Origin: Haloarcula marina | Lineage (GTDB): Archaea > Halobacteriota > Halobacteria > Halobacteriales > Haloarculaceae | DNA: 64,000 bases | Direction of reading: 5' to 3' | NCBI RefSeq assembly: GCF_024218775.1 | Contig: NZ_CP100405.1 | Coordinates: forward strand, 186,001 to 250,000 | Shown here: positions 1 to 7,520 of the stretch, piece by piece | Layout: each line of letters opens with the position of its first letter | How positions within the stretch are numbered: position 1 is the stretch's first letter | The notes under the pieces: model-generated | What the model was told of the DNA's origin: nothing | Database searches by the model: none | The model's input: only the letters and a program-made list of their open reading frames with translations | Made by a program: the position numbers and the translations under genes

Positions 1-1230
1 TACGTTGCCGTTGCTGCTGCTGCTATCACTGCCGTCGGTTGGATCATCGCCGTCGGATTCAATGTTGAGGTAATTGCTCGGGTAGTGACCGTACTCGTCA
101 TTGCCTGTCCGCACGCACTCGGGCTCGCAATTCCACTCGTCGTTGCGATCAATACGTCGCTGGCGGCCCGTAATGGAATGCTCATCCGTGATCGCATTGC
201 GATGGAGGAAGCCAGGAACGTGGACGTGGTCGTCTTTGACAAAACCGGGACGCTCACGAAGGGAGAGCAAGGCGTTGTAGAGGTAGAAACCCTTTCAGGA
301 GTAGACGAAAATGAGGCACTCGCGTTAACCGCTGCAATCGAAGGAGATTCTGAGCATATCATCGCGCAAGCGATCCGTGAGGAGGCAACAGAGCGAAACC
401 TTTCCCTTCCCGAAATAGGGGACTTCGAGGCCATCAAAGGGCGCGGGGTTCGTGCGACGTCCAACGGCGATACTGTCCATGTTGGCGGGCCGAATCTTTT
501 GACCTACCTTTCGATTGAACCGTCTACCGAACTCAAGGAGTTTGCCGAAGAAGCAGGTTCGAACGCCCAGACGGTTGTCTATCTGGTTCGTGACGGCCAA
601 GCTGTCGCAGCAATAGCTCTTGCAGACGTAATCCGCGAGGAAAGTCGGCAGGCCGTGGAAGCACTTCACGACATGGGTATCGAAGTAGCGATGCTAACAG
701 GCGACTCTGAGGATGTTGCCCGAGCCGTCGCTGAAGACTTGGGAATCGATACCTACTTCGCTGAGGTCTTGCCGGAAGACAAAGACAAGAAAATCATCGA
801 GCTTCAGGAACAAGGAAAAAAGGTGGCAATGGTTGGCGACGGTGTGAATGATGCACCTGCTCTGACTCGGGCAGATATCGGCATCGCAATCGGAAGCGGG
901 ACAGACGTTGCGGTGGAGGCCGCTGATATTGTACTCGTCCAGAACAATCCGGTTGACGTAGTGCGTCTCATTTCTCTCTCCCGGAAAAGTTACAGGAAGA
1001 TGCAGGAAAATCTCGTTTGGGCTGCGGGGTACAACGTCTTCGCCATCCCATTAGCGGCTGGGGTACTTGCGCCGATTGGGATTCTCCTCTCGCCAGCGAT
1101 TGGCGCAGTCCTGATGTCACTATCGACCATTATCGTAGCCATCAACGCACAGTTCCTCCGTCGGAGTGACCTCAGCCTCCCAAGCCTACCGGGACGCTCC
1201 GCCCCGGTGGAAACACGACCAGCTGACTAG
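1..1230 (+). CDS. Heavy-metal P1B-type ATPase, CPH (CopB-like) class, 3' part
   Basis: The reading frame is open from base 1, so the gene begins outside the window; the first ATG-like codon near 85 is internal. The visible ~409 residues hold the transmembrane CPH metal-entry motif ([12 protein letters not shown]), the [10 protein letters not shown] phosphorylation motif, the nucleotide-binding HP motif region (SEHIIAQAI, where SEHP is usual), [10 protein letters not shown] and [10 protein letters not shown], and two C-terminal helices. CPH instead of CPC is typical of the CopB branch (Cu/Ag export); this is family knowledge and the metal is inferred. It would pump metal out of the cytoplasm. 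A copper-protein island lies 8-15 kb downstream, and a relic of another such ATPase sits near 17.1 kb. Confidence 0.95.
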   Translation, partial: YVAVAAAAITAVGWIIAVGFNVEVIARVVTVLVIACPHALGLAIPLVVAINTSLAARNGMLIRDRIAMEEARNVDVVVFDKTGTLTKGEQGVVEVETLSGVDENEALALTAAIEGDSEHIIAQAIREEATERNLSLPEIGDFEAIKGRGVRATSNGDTVHVGGPNLLTYLSIEPSTELKEFAEEAGSNAQTVVYLVRDGQAVAAIALADVIREESRQAVEALHDMGIEVAMLTGDSEDVARAVAEDLGIDTYFAEVLPEDKDKKIIELQEQGKKVAMVGDGVNDAPALTRADIGIAIGSGTDVAVEAADIVLVQNNPVDVVRLISLSRKSYRKMQENLVWAAGYNVFAIPLAAGVLAPIGILLSPAIGAVLMSLSTIIVAINAQFLRRSDLSLPSLPGRSAPVETRPAD

Positions 1231-1436
1231 TTTGTTCTACTTGGATTTATTACACTCTCAAAAGGAACGTATGTAGTCTGCGGGATGAGCTACAGGAGGC
1301 GTCCGAATTGACGTGATGACCCCAGTTGAATTGTACCCTGAGATACCTAAGCGATTGTTTGGCTGATGAAGACGGTACGCACCCTGTGAATATTCTCACA
1401 CCCAGACGTTATGTGAAATCGAGTACAAGCTAACCT

Positions 1437-1742
1437 ATGCCTCACGACGATCAGAGTCAACCTAGCGAAGTCAGACTCAAACCTGGGCAAAAGCTGTACA
1501 CCAATGACGGTGTGGAAATTGGTGTGATTCAGGGAATTACTGACATCGGAGTTGAGGTCAATGTCCACGACGACTTCTCGAAACTCTCCCTAGAACACGC
1601 TCCGAACGAAAACTACGGTGAAGGCTATCTTGTTTGGCGGTGTTCAAATTGTGGAGAGTTAGGCGATATCGACGAGATCCCGGATGAGTGTCCGAACTGT
1701 GGGCAAGGTCGAGAGGAACTCTATGCTTACCTTGAAGACTGA
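1437..1742 (+). CDS. Small protein with C-terminal zinc ribbon (DUF7130-like)
   Basis: 101 aa. The N-terminal ~60 residues look like a small beta-barrel (LKPGQKLYTNDGVEIGVIQGI) and the C-terminus is a rubredoxin-like ribbon with two knuckles, CSNCGE and CPNCGQ, followed by an acidic tail. A paralogue with the same two-part layout lies at 58871-59209 in this window. Haloarchaeal genomes carry many such proteins; I recall them as DUF7130 and know no proven function. The four cysteines suggest zinc binding. The ATG follows a short AT-rich upstream region, and the gene stands alone downstream of the P-type ATPase. Confidence 0.85.
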   Translation: MPHDDQSQPSEVRLKPGQKLYTNDGVEIGVIQGITDIGVEVNVHDDFSKLSLEHAPNENYGEGYLVWRCSNCGELGDIDEIPDECPNCGQGREELYAYLED

Positions 1743-1835
1743 ATATCTCTCACCTTTAGTATATGAGTTCTAATATTTTGTCTGTAGAGCGCGAACGCTA
1801 ATTCTGACTGGTTCGGTTATTACGAGTGCCGCATT

Positions 1836-1920
1836 CGCGCTATCTATTCAGCAGCGCCCTGTTCGAACTACTCGGCTTCTGTCAGTTACCATGTGACCGA
1901 TACAGAGGGTATATTCATCA
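1836..1920 (+). repeat. Dispersed ~85-bp repeat, type I, copy 1
   Basis: This is the first of seven intergenic copies. The shared plan is a left end like CGCGCTCTGTATGCAGCACG, a middle carrying CTGTCAG, and a right end like GTGACCGATACAGAGGGTGT followed by ATGCAGCA. The inner ends CTCTGTAT and ATACAGAG are inverted repeats, so the unit can fold into an imperfect hairpin. This copy has a diverged left end (TATCTATTCAGCAG) and a well-kept right end. It has no coding potential. I do not recognise it as a named element. Confidence 0.7.
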
Positions 1921-1944
1921 CTGTACTACCACTCGTACGCTGAG

Positions 1945-2043
1945 TTAGATGAGGCCGATCCCCTGGGCGATGAGAGCCAGTGAGATGAGAATACTGAGCA
2001 TTCCAAGGACGATTCCGACGCGTCCTTTTTGTGTTGTGGTCAT
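1945..2043 (-). CDS. Tiny single-TM membrane peptide (32 aa)
   Basis: This short reading frame starts with ATG and encodes MTTTQKGRVG followed by one ~20-residue hydrophobic helix ending GIGLI. It lies between two repeat copies. The N-terminal charged stretch plus single helix is a plausible membrane miniprotein, and similar tiny membrane ORFs lie at 3013-3183 and perhaps 28920-29060. There is no homology evidence beyond composition, so expression is uncertain. Confidence 0.4.
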   Translation of the reverse strand: MTTTQKGRVGIVLGMLSILISLALIAQGIGLI

Positions 2044-2100
2044 ATCTAGAATCAATACTCGTTTGACAAGAACATTGCGCTAACCTACTCTCGATACACA

Positions 2101-2184
2101 CGCGTTCTGTATGCAGCACGACCTCAGAAACCTCACCAGTCCCTGTCAGAAGTGCCGTGCAAGATATAGAGGGTGTATGCAGCA
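2101..2184 (+). repeat. Dispersed repeat, type I, copy 2
   Basis: This copy has the left end TCTGTATGCAGCACGACC, the central CCCTGTCAGAAG and the right end ATATAGAGGGTGTATGCAGCA. A 66-bp core starting at TCTGTATG is repeated at 3260-3342 with a single mismatch, so these two copies diverged recently or were homogenised. Confidence 0.8.
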
Positions 2185-2480
2185 CCAGTCGCTGGTAGGT
2201 TTCACGTTGTGACGCCTGATTCAGCCGGTATTGTGAGTGGCGTAGTTACCGCCGAGAACCCTGTCTGATTTGATTGGTGTTTGGAGAGCCGTGCTGCATA
2301 CAGTGCGCGAGTGGGTCATCAGTCAGTCAAGACTCGTGGAGCGGGCACACCGCCGGTGTCAGCACTGGCATTCGACAGAGGGTAGCAGATATGTTTCTTC
2401 TACCGGAACCATTGACCGGCGCTACCGCCAGTACTAGCTCACTTACTATGCTCGTGTGGGGGCCAGCGGCGTATGCACCT

Positions 2481-2708
2481 ATGATAAGCCGGGCACGCAT
2501 TTCAGTGACCATCATCCTCGTTCTCGGGCTGACGCTCGCCGGGACGGGCGTGGCCGCCGCCGCGCCGAACGGGCCACCGTGTGAGTTCCCCGGCGAAGGG
2601 AACGACAACGCGCAATCGAACTACGACGAGAACACCGATACCGCCCGCGACAATCGCGGAACCAGTGGCGAGTGTGATGATGGATTCCCCGGTGGTGGAG
2701 CCGGGTGA
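2481..2708 (+). CDS. Small secreted hypothetical protein with signal peptide
   Basis: 75 aa from the ATG at 2481; in-frame upstream ATGs exist, but the upstream residues are unlike a protein N-terminus. A basic start (MISRARIS) is followed by a hydrophobic stretch ending in TGVAAAAP, which looks like a Sec signal peptide. The mature part is about 48 residues, rich in Asn, Asp and Gly, with two cysteines (CEFPGEGN and ECDDGFPGG) that could form a disulphide. I do not recognise a family. It lies between repeat copies with no operon partner. The GC-rich coding bias from 2450 onward supports it being real. Confidence 0.55.
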   Translation: MISRARISVTIILVLGLTLAGTGVAAAAPNGPPCEFPGEGNDNAQSNYDENTDTARDNRGTSGECDDGFPGGGAG

Positions 2709-2864
2709 TAGCAGTCCAGGTATTTCAGGGTCATAAGTCGGATTTGTGTCAAATCTTTTGGCAGCCCTCTCGATATCGCCGTCACCTGTAGCCCCCTGTT
2801 GACTACACCCTCTGTAGTGAACAATCCAGTCGGCGCGAGAGTGAACGGTCGTTCGTGACCGACT

Positions 2865-2949
2865 CGCGCGCTGTATGCAGCACGGGCCGTCCTAACTACT
2901 CAATTTGTGTCATGAACGCCGTGACCGACTCAGAGGGTGTATGCAGCAG
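2865..2949 (+). repeat. Dispersed repeat, type I, copy 3
   Basis: The left end is GCGCGCTGTATGCAGCACGG and the right end is CCGTGACCGACTCAGAGGGT followed by GTATGCAGCA. Both ends carry the direct repeat GTATGCAGCA. A fragment of the right end in opposite orientation (CTACACCCTCTGTAG) lies just upstream near 2804-2818. Confidence 0.75.
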
Positions 2950-3012
2950 TTGGCCAACCTGGATTTCCCACCGAAACAGATGAATTAGTTAGTAAGTAGA
3001 ACTGCGTATCTC

Positions 3013-3183
3013 TCACTTAGACCTTCCGACTAAAGCCATGGCAACTCCCATGGCGATGATGAAAACAGAGGGAAGCACCGCTTTGGAGAACGACTGAGTT
3101 GTCGCTACTGAACCGCTAATAACTCCAATCCCGATGAGAAGAACACCAGCAGATTCTAACTGATTCATATCTCCTTTTCCCAT
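3013..3183 (-). CDS. Small two-helix membrane protein (56 aa)
   Basis: This frame encodes a protein beginning MGKGDMNQLE and having two hydrophobic segments (GVLLIGIGVISGSVA and VLPSVFIIAMGVAMALVG) separated by a short Thr/Ser-rich loop, ending GRSK. An alternative start is the Met at residue 6. The start region has AAAGGAGAT, a possible Shine-Dalgarno for the internal ATG. The gene sits between repeat copies 3 and 4. It looks like one of the many orphan haloarchaeal membrane miniproteins; no function can be read from the sequence. Confidence 0.5.
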   Translation of the reverse strand: MGKGDMNQLESAGVLLIGIGVISGSVATTQSFSKAVLPSVFIIAMGVAMALVGRSK

Positions 3184-3259
3184 TTTGACACGTTAAATAG
3201 TTTCTCTATACTGACCGATTCGAGTCGGTGGAATTGTGTTCCGAACCGATGGCCGATAT

Positions 3260-3342
3260 GTGCTCTGTATGCAGCACGACCTCAGAAACCTCACCAGTCC
3301 CTGTCAGAAGTTCCGTGCAAGATATAGAGCGTACATTCAGCG
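3260..3342 (+). repeat. Dispersed repeat, type I, copy 4
   Basis: This copy is nearly identical to copy 2 over 66 bp (one mismatch after CAGAAGT) and then diverges at its right end (GAGCGTACATTCAGCG). Confidence 0.8.
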
Positions 3343-3431
3343 CGGCATCTTTGGGACGAGTCACCTACGATAATTCTTTACAAAAGATTATGAGGATTGA
3401 CAGCTATAGTTACATCCCCTAAGGGGAGCCA

Positions 3432-4034
3432 GTGATTCCATTGACGACTTCAGAATTTTCCGAGGTTAAGACCACCTCGAAAGCCGACGAACAGCACGTT
3501 ATCGATACTCTTGTACTGGCGTTCAGTTCAGACCCGTTAATACGTTGGTTCTACCCCAACCCGCACGATTACCTGCAATATGCCCCGAAGCTTTTCGAGC
3601 ATTACGGTGGCAAGGCGTTTGATCACGAAACGGCTTATTACGTTGAAGATTTCAGCGCAGCCGCGCTTTGGCTTCCACCCGGTGAATCCTTCGACGAGGA
3701 GGCAATCGGAGCCTTGTTCCAGGAAACCTTATCGGAAGATCGCCAAGAGCAGGCGTGGACACTTTTTGAGCAGATTGACAGCTATCATCCCAACGAGCCG
3801 TACTGGTTCTTGCCAGCGATTGGGGTTGATCCTCCACACCAACGAAGGGGACTTGGATCAGTATTAATGAAACACGCCCTCGCTACATGTGATGAAGAGG
3901 AGACCCTTGCGTATCTTGAATCAAGTAACCCCGAGAATATTCAACTCTACGTCCGGCAGGGGTTCAAGATACTCGGCACGATCCATGGGGAGACGATGCC
4001 ACCTGTCACTCCGATGCTACGCGAACCTCAGTAA
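3432..4034 (+). CDS. GNAT-family N-acetyltransferase
   Basis: 200 aa. The acetyl-CoA-binding signature QRRGLGSVLMKHAL (R/Q-x-x-G-x-G/A) lies around residues 138-151, preceded by the beta-strand WFLPAIGVDPPHQ and followed by the typical LESSNPENIQLYVRQGFKILG C-terminal block, where an Asn and Tyr pack on CoA. The start is GTG at 3432, with GGGGAG about six bases upstream as a possible ribosome site. Substrate unknown; this subgroup resembles GNATs acting on small molecules or antibiotics. It is monocistronic and flanked by repeat copies 4 and 5. Confidence 0.88.
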   Translation: MIPLTTSEFSEVKTTSKADEQHVIDTLVLAFSSDPLIRWFYPNPHDYLQYAPKLFEHYGGKAFDHETAYYVEDFSAAALWLPPGESFDEEAIGALFQETLSEDRQEQAWTLFEQIDSYHPNEPYWFLPAIGVDPPHQRRGLGSVLMKHALATCDEEETLAYLESSNPENIQLYVRQGFKILGTIHGETMPPVTPMLREPQ

Positions 4035-4106
4035 TAGGGCACCGAGCAGCCTTTTTAATATCCGCGGTCGTCTTGGCGATTGATCTGCTTGGAAGTGTAA
4101 TACATA

Positions 4107-4188
4107 CGCGCTCTGTATCTCGCACCGTCGCCGTGACCTACCCTGTTTCTGCCAGAATCTCCGTGACCGATACAGAGGATGTGTTCAG
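4107..4188 (+). repeat. Dispersed repeat, type I, copy 5
   Basis: The left end CGCGCTCTGTATCTCGCACC and right end CCGTGACCGATACAGAGGAT show the 8-bp inverted repeat CTCTGTAT/ATACAGAG clearly. The last bases (GTGTTCAGGG) supply the stop codon of the neighbouring minus-strand SRPBCC gene. Confidence 0.75.
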
Positions 4189-4631
4189 GGATGCGACGAG
4201 CTGTTCTCAACTCGTCGTTTGAGTGCTTCATTCACTTGATTGAATCCTGCCTCGACATCATCGCCGATTCGACGGTTGATGAATCCCACTAGTACACCAT
4301 GGAAGGTTTCGGCCTGTGTCAGTCGTGTTCGTTCACCATCATCAAGCGCAGTGAGTACGAACCGATGTTCGCCGTCGTAGAGTCCTGCGACAAACAGGTG
4401 GCCTTGCCACCGGAACTCGGTCGGCTTGTCCATAACGAGAACCTTTGGGCGGAACGTCATCGCTCGCGTGTTCTCGTACTCCATCGTCACCTCTAGTCGT
4501 TTGCCCTCTACCGCTTCTCCTGTTATCTCTAAGGCTGGATTCCAATCGGGATATGCCTCGAAGTCAGTCAAGACAGCCCACACAGCCTCTGGCGAAGCAT
4601 CGATCTCGATTTCTGTCACGATTTCGTCCAT
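4185..4631 (-). CDS. SRPBCC (START-like / polyketide cyclase fold) protein
   Basis: 148 aa, the usual length for a stand-alone SRPBCC domain. The N-terminus ITEIEIDASPEAVWAVLTDF-like block (residues 4-24), the YPDWNPALEITG strand and the C-terminal long helix (IGDDVEAGFNQVNEALKRR) fit the helix-grip fold that binds a hydrophobic ligand in a central cavity. The ligand and reaction are unknown. The gene ends inside repeat copy 5, so its last residues (about SSSHP) may derive from repeat insertion; the usual end of the domain helix is reached before that point. Confidence 0.85.
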   Translation of the reverse strand: MDEIVTEIEIDASPEAVWAVLTDFEAYPDWNPALEITGEAVEGKRLEVTMEYENTRAMTFRPKVLVMDKPTEFRWQGHLFVAGLYDGEHRFVLTALDDGERTRLTQAETFHGVLVGFINRRIGDDVEAGFNQVNEALKRRVENSSSHP

Positions 4632-4714
4632 AGGGTTTCACATAAGGGTACACAACCTAAAGCAGTGTCGTGAGTTCTGCTGAGCAGACCCCTGTCCGTG
4701 CAAGATACGCGCTC

Positions 4715-4768
4715 TCTATTCAGCACGGCCTCAACAACCTATCAGTGAATGAGGATTTCAACAGAGCC
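4715..4768 (+). repeat. Dispersed repeat, type II, copy 1 (ends TTCAACAGAGCC)
   Basis: This repeat joins a CTATTCAGCACGG left end, shared with type I, to a right end of TATCAGTGAATGAGGATTTC followed by AACAGAGCC. Bases 4724-4768 match the reverse complement of 17664-17708 with two mismatches in 45. The terminal GGCTCTGTTGAA (reverse strand) resembles the terminal inverted repeats of IS6-type elements; that link is inference from general knowledge. Confidence 0.7.
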
Positions 4769-4866
4769 ACGCGAACTGATGTCGGCGTCAAATCCAACGA
4801 CGGTGAGCTGATCCGCTGTCGTCAACGCGGTTGTCGCAATATCGAACGCAATAGTGCTGAGGGGGG

Positions 4867-5184
4867 TCAGCAGCTCTCACGCTTCTGTGGCTCAGTTCCT
4901 GAGCTGTTGCCATCACGAACGCTCTCCAGCGCGGCTTCGAGCTCTTCGAGTCGTTCCTCGTGGTCGTCGAGGCGCCTTTCCTGTTCGAGATCGACGCTGA
5001 GCAGCGCCGGCAGCAGCGGATTCTGGTGGTTCAACAGCCCACTCGCGTCAGCGTGCTCGCGGGCGTACTCGAACAGCCGGTCGAATCGCGGCTGGTCGCG
5101 ACGCCGCAGTGCCCGGCGGAACTCCGCCCAGCGCTCCTCGATAGCCCGGAGTGCATCCCGGTACGTCGGGTTCGTGCGCCCCAT
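4867..5184 (-). CDS. Small helical protein, DUF8156-like
   Basis: 105 aa from the ATG at 5184 (MGRTNPTYRD). That start lies two bases after the stop of the upstream gene and 10 bases after the purine run CAGGAGGCC, a good Shine-Dalgarno inside the end of that gene; the pair is therefore translationally linked. The sequence is a helical bundle followed by a coiled coil (LEQERRLDDHEERLEELEAA). The same two-gene arrangement recurs, as far as I recall, on haloarchaeal plasmids and in variable regions. I know no function; involvement in plasmid or DNA maintenance is a guess from context. Confidence 0.75.
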   Translation of the reverse strand: MGRTNPTYRDALRAIEERWAEFRRALRRRDQPRFDRLFEYAREHADASGLLNHQNPLLPALLSVDLEQERRLDDHEERLEELEAALESVRDGNSSGTEPQKRESC

Positions 5185-5186
5185 CG

Positions 5187-6128
5187 CTATCGGCCTCCTG
5201 TATCGGCCGCGGTCCACGCATCGAGCAAGGGGTCCGCGGTGGCCGGTATCGTCTCACCGTCAGCTGTGATGCCCGTCCCGACACCGTCTGGAGTCGGCGT
5301 CGACGGCGCCGGTGCGGGTTCCACGCCGACCTGCGTGGCGCGTGCTGCGAGCAACTGCCGCCAGTACGCGAACGTCGTCTGGTAGTACGTGCCGTCGTCG
5401 ACGGGGTAGAGTAGCGTCTCGAAGTCGTCGCCGACGATCCGTGGCCCCATCCGGGTTTGCTCGCACTCGAGGCGGTGGTCGGTAGCCGTCGCGACCGGCG
5501 CGGTGAAGTCGTCGCGGCTGGTCCGGGTGACGAGTACGGGGATATCGTACCCATCGGCGTAGGTCGACAACCGGGCAAGCGTTCGGGCTTGGAGGGTTTT
5601 CGCGTGGGGCTTGCCAAGAGTATCCTCGGCACGATACTGGGCGTCGACGGCCGGAATGACGATGAGTGACGGTGTATACGGGGCCGAGTTCTCGTCACGA
5701 ATTAGTGCCTGTCGGTCACGTATCCCGGGCACAGCGGTGGATTCTTGGATTGACTGGTTCACCGCTGTCGGGAGATCACAGACGGCGCCGTAGTGCTGAT
5801 ACGCGGTGAATCCACGTGCGACGTGGATCCGATCGAGCAATCGTCGACTGGGCGCGATCTGCGCGAGCGTGGTCGTCGTCGCATGGCCGTTCGCGTCGAC
5901 CCAGAAGGCAGGCCCCTCGTGTAAGAGGAGATGGTCGAGCACGAGCGACTGCAGGATCGGGACGCCGCGGCCCCCCTCGACGTCGAGCAACGTGATGCCG
6001 TCGTCGAGTGACGGCAATAGCATCTCCTCGGTGGCCGAGTCGGTGTCGTCGGCGAGAGTTCGATTTCGGTCAGCGCCCCGTGTCGGCTGGTCTACTGCCC
6101 ATTGGTTCGGCGTTGCGCGTTCTCCCAT
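5187..6128 (-). CDS. Haloarchaeal conserved protein, RecA/RadB-like fold suspected
   Basis: 313 aa from the ATG at 6128; an upstream in-frame ATG at 6212 is less likely because GCTTATCTGG, a TATA-like box, lies ~30 bases before 6128. Landmarks: LLDVEGGRGVPILQSLVLDH (where a RecA-type Walker A would sit, but without GK[ST]), HEGPAFWVDANGHA, LLDRIHVARGFTAYQH, SLIVIPAVDAQYR (Walker-B-like strand) and ARTLARLSTYADGYDIPVLV. The order resembles RadB/RecA-like cores with a degenerate P-loop; this is inference. It precedes and is linked to the DUF8156-like gene. A ~20-residue fragment of the same family (GPAFWVD) lies near 23.95 kb. Confidence 0.75.
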   Translation of the reverse strand: MGERATPNQWAVDQPTRGADRNRTLADDTDSATEEMLLPSLDDGITLLDVEGGRGVPILQSLVLDHLLLHEGPAFWVDANGHATTTTLAQIAPSRRLLDRIHVARGFTAYQHYGAVCDLPTAVNQSIQESTAVPGIRDRQALIRDENSAPYTPSLIVIPAVDAQYRAEDTLGKPHAKTLQARTLARLSTYADGYDIPVLVTRTSRDDFTAPVATATDHRLECEQTRMGPRIVGDDFETLLYPVDDGTYYQTTFAYWRQLLAARATQVGVEPAPAPSTPTPDGVGTGITADGETIPATADPLLDAWTAADTGGR

Positions 6129-6293
6129 ACTCGATTGGATGGCCACAATCCAGATAAGCCGCGGCGTGGCGCTTCCGTGTTTCAGGAAAGAGACGAGATT
6201 GGTAGTGATCAATGCTCAGTGGTTAAGTTTCTCTGGACTTTCGACTGTTTCAGAAAACGCTTCCAGAGTCAGACTCTCCCCGCTATTGCTTTG

Positions 6294-6334
6294 TTAACCA
6301 ACGAATCACCCCAGTGTTGCAGTATGTTGGTTAA
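6294..6334. promoter_or_regulatory. Inverted repeat TTAACCAAC-N23-GTTGGTTAA
   Basis: Perfect 9-bp arms are separated by 23 bases in a non-coding, AT-richer stretch upstream of the 5187-6128 gene (minus strand). The same arms with a 22-base spacer occur at 56206-56245. This could be an operator for a dimeric regulator or a remnant transposon end. Confidence 0.5.
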
Positions 6335-6345
6335 GATTTCAGAAC

Positions 6346-6498
6346 TGTGATGAGCTCCGCGACCTCCTCGACCGGGCCCGCGAACAGGGCTATACGCTCG
6401 AAGAGATCGCAGAGGAGACGAACCGCTTCGATGATTTCCAGTCGCTCGTCGAGGAGCCACGGGGCTGCTCACCGGCTGAGGAAGCTTCCAACCACTAA
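6346..6498 (+). pseudogene. C-terminal gene fragment beside an IS200/IS605-type end
   Basis: This open frame without a start codon encodes ~50 residues, DELRDLLDRAREQGYTLEEI and onward to EEASNH. The first 35 residues look like a helical protein segment with normal haloarchaeal codon use; the last residues may come from an inserted element, because a hairpin typical of IS200/IS605 ends follows 5 bases after the stop. I do not recognise the parent protein. Confidence 0.45.
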
Positions 6499-6502
6499 CA
6501 AG

Positions 6503-6522
6503 CCCACGACTTTAGTCGTGGG
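6503..6522. mobile_element. IS200/IS605-type terminal hairpin remnant
   Basis: CCCACGACTTTAGTCGTGGG forms a perfect 8-bp stem with a TTTA loop. Hairpins of this form mark the ends of IS200/IS605 (TnpA/TnpB) elements in haloarchaea. No tnpA or tnpB remains beside it, and the zinc-finger gene that follows is beheaded at this point, so it is best read as a scar. Confidence 0.65.
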
Positions 6523-6531
6523 TAACTGACC

Positions 6532-6771
6532 CACCCGATCTGTGTCAACTGTGCGATTCAGGCGGAGCCGGATCCCGACGAGCGCGATCACGTCGTCTGT
6601 GACGGCTGTGGGCTGGTCGTCGACACGCTTGCGGCGCTCACCCGGTTCCGGGTGGAACTCGGGCACCTCGAAGGCCCGTTGCAGTTGTGCGCCCGGTGTA
6701 GTCCGGGTGGGCTCGCGACGTACTGGACACGCGACCTCGAAGACCATCTCGTCGCGACGCCAGCGGATTAA
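6532..6771 (+). pseudogene. 5'-truncated zinc-finger protein (DUF7558-like)
   Basis: The frame runs HPICVNCAIQAEPDPDERDH, then VCDGCGLVVDTL, LQLCARCSPGG and a C-terminus ending VATPAD. Full-length relatives, as I remember them, have another CxxC pair and about 30 residues before HPICV. Here the sequence upstream is the IS200/IS605-type hairpin and no start codon is available, so the gene lost its 5' end. The remaining cysteine pairs would bind zinc. Confidence 0.7.
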
Positions 6772-6819
6772 CCCAAACACTCTTTACCAATTCGCTGTAA
6801 ACTGTAATCAAGAACGCCC

Positions 6820-7416
6820 GTGTCACGCACCTCAAATCGCGCCGACGGCGACATCGTCCGCGACTTCCTCTCGGTCGCTGACCTCCTCGAGGAGCCACAG
6901 CTCGCCCAGCTGTACGCGTACCTCGCTCGGGAGGGGGAGGCGACCGTCCAAGACGTGATGGACGACCTTGAGCTCCCCCAGGGGACCGCCTACAGCTACG
7001 TCAACCGGCTCGTCGACGCCGGCGTCATCGACGTCACCGACGACGAGCAGCCCCGGCGGTACGCCGCCCGCCCGATCGACCTGACCGTGACGACGGGCGC
7101 CGGTGACCGCGAGTACACGATCACGCCAGCGCTCATCGACGCCGTCGGCCGCCGCGAGACGGACGCCGACATCGACACCTACATCGACCGCCACGGCGTC
7201 GCCGGCCTCGCGACCGCGCTCACCTACGCCGTCGCTCGGGAGCGCGGCGAGATGACCCACCGCCTGATGGCCGAGGACCTCGATATTTCGCCGCTGGCCG
7301 CGGAGATGATTCTGCAGGCGCTCCGCCCTGTCGTCCACGAGCACTACGACATCGAGGAGTCTGGGGCGGGGCTCGGCGAGTTGGACATCCACGGCGACGG
7401 CACTGACGACGCGTGA
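6820..7416 (+). CDS. Winged-helix regulator / antitoxin-like protein (DUF7437-like)
   Basis: 198 aa, GTG start (MSRTSNRADG). An N-terminal winged HTH covers roughly residues 15-90 (PQLAQLYAYLAREGEATVQD, LPQGTAYSYVNRLVDAGVID); the C-terminal half is helical and ends in an acidic tail. The stop overlaps the GTG start of the next frame by four bases (GTGA), and that next frame begins like a PIN-domain toxin. The arrangement is that of a toxin-antitoxin operon, with this protein as antitoxin or autoregulator; that role is inferred. The toxin partner is truncated, so the gene may persist as an orphan. Confidence 0.82.
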   Translation: MSRTSNRADGDIVRDFLSVADLLEEPQLAQLYAYLAREGEATVQDVMDDLELPQGTAYSYVNRLVDAGVIDVTDDEQPRRYAARPIDLTVTTGAGDREYTITPALIDAVGRRETDADIDTYIDRHGVAGLATALTYAVARERGEMTHRLMAEDLDISPLAAEMILQALRPVVHEHYDIEESGAGLGELDIHGDGTDDA

Positions 7417-7520
7417 GCCGGCTCCACATCGCCGACACCGGCCTGTTCGTCGCGATGGGGCAACCGTCGAACAGTCGGTACCAAGCCGTTCGGCGGTTCG
7501 CTCGCCGTCACTCCGTCGGC
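7413..7520 (+). pseudogene. PIN-domain toxin, N-terminal fragment
   Basis: Starting at GTG overlapping the upstream stop, the frame reads MSRLHIADTGLFVAMGQPSN and SRYQAVRRFARRHSV. This matches the start of VapC-like PIN proteins (first strand with the catalytic Asp in IADTGLFVA). After about 36 residues the PIN pattern is lost and the frame runs into the 3' end of the convergent orc gene. Three of the usual four PIN acidic residues are therefore missing. Confidence 0.6.

Noticed and set aside
1836-4188. CRISPR array
   Set aside because: Repeats are ~85 bp, irregularly spaced by hundreds of bases with genes between them, and no cas gene is seen.
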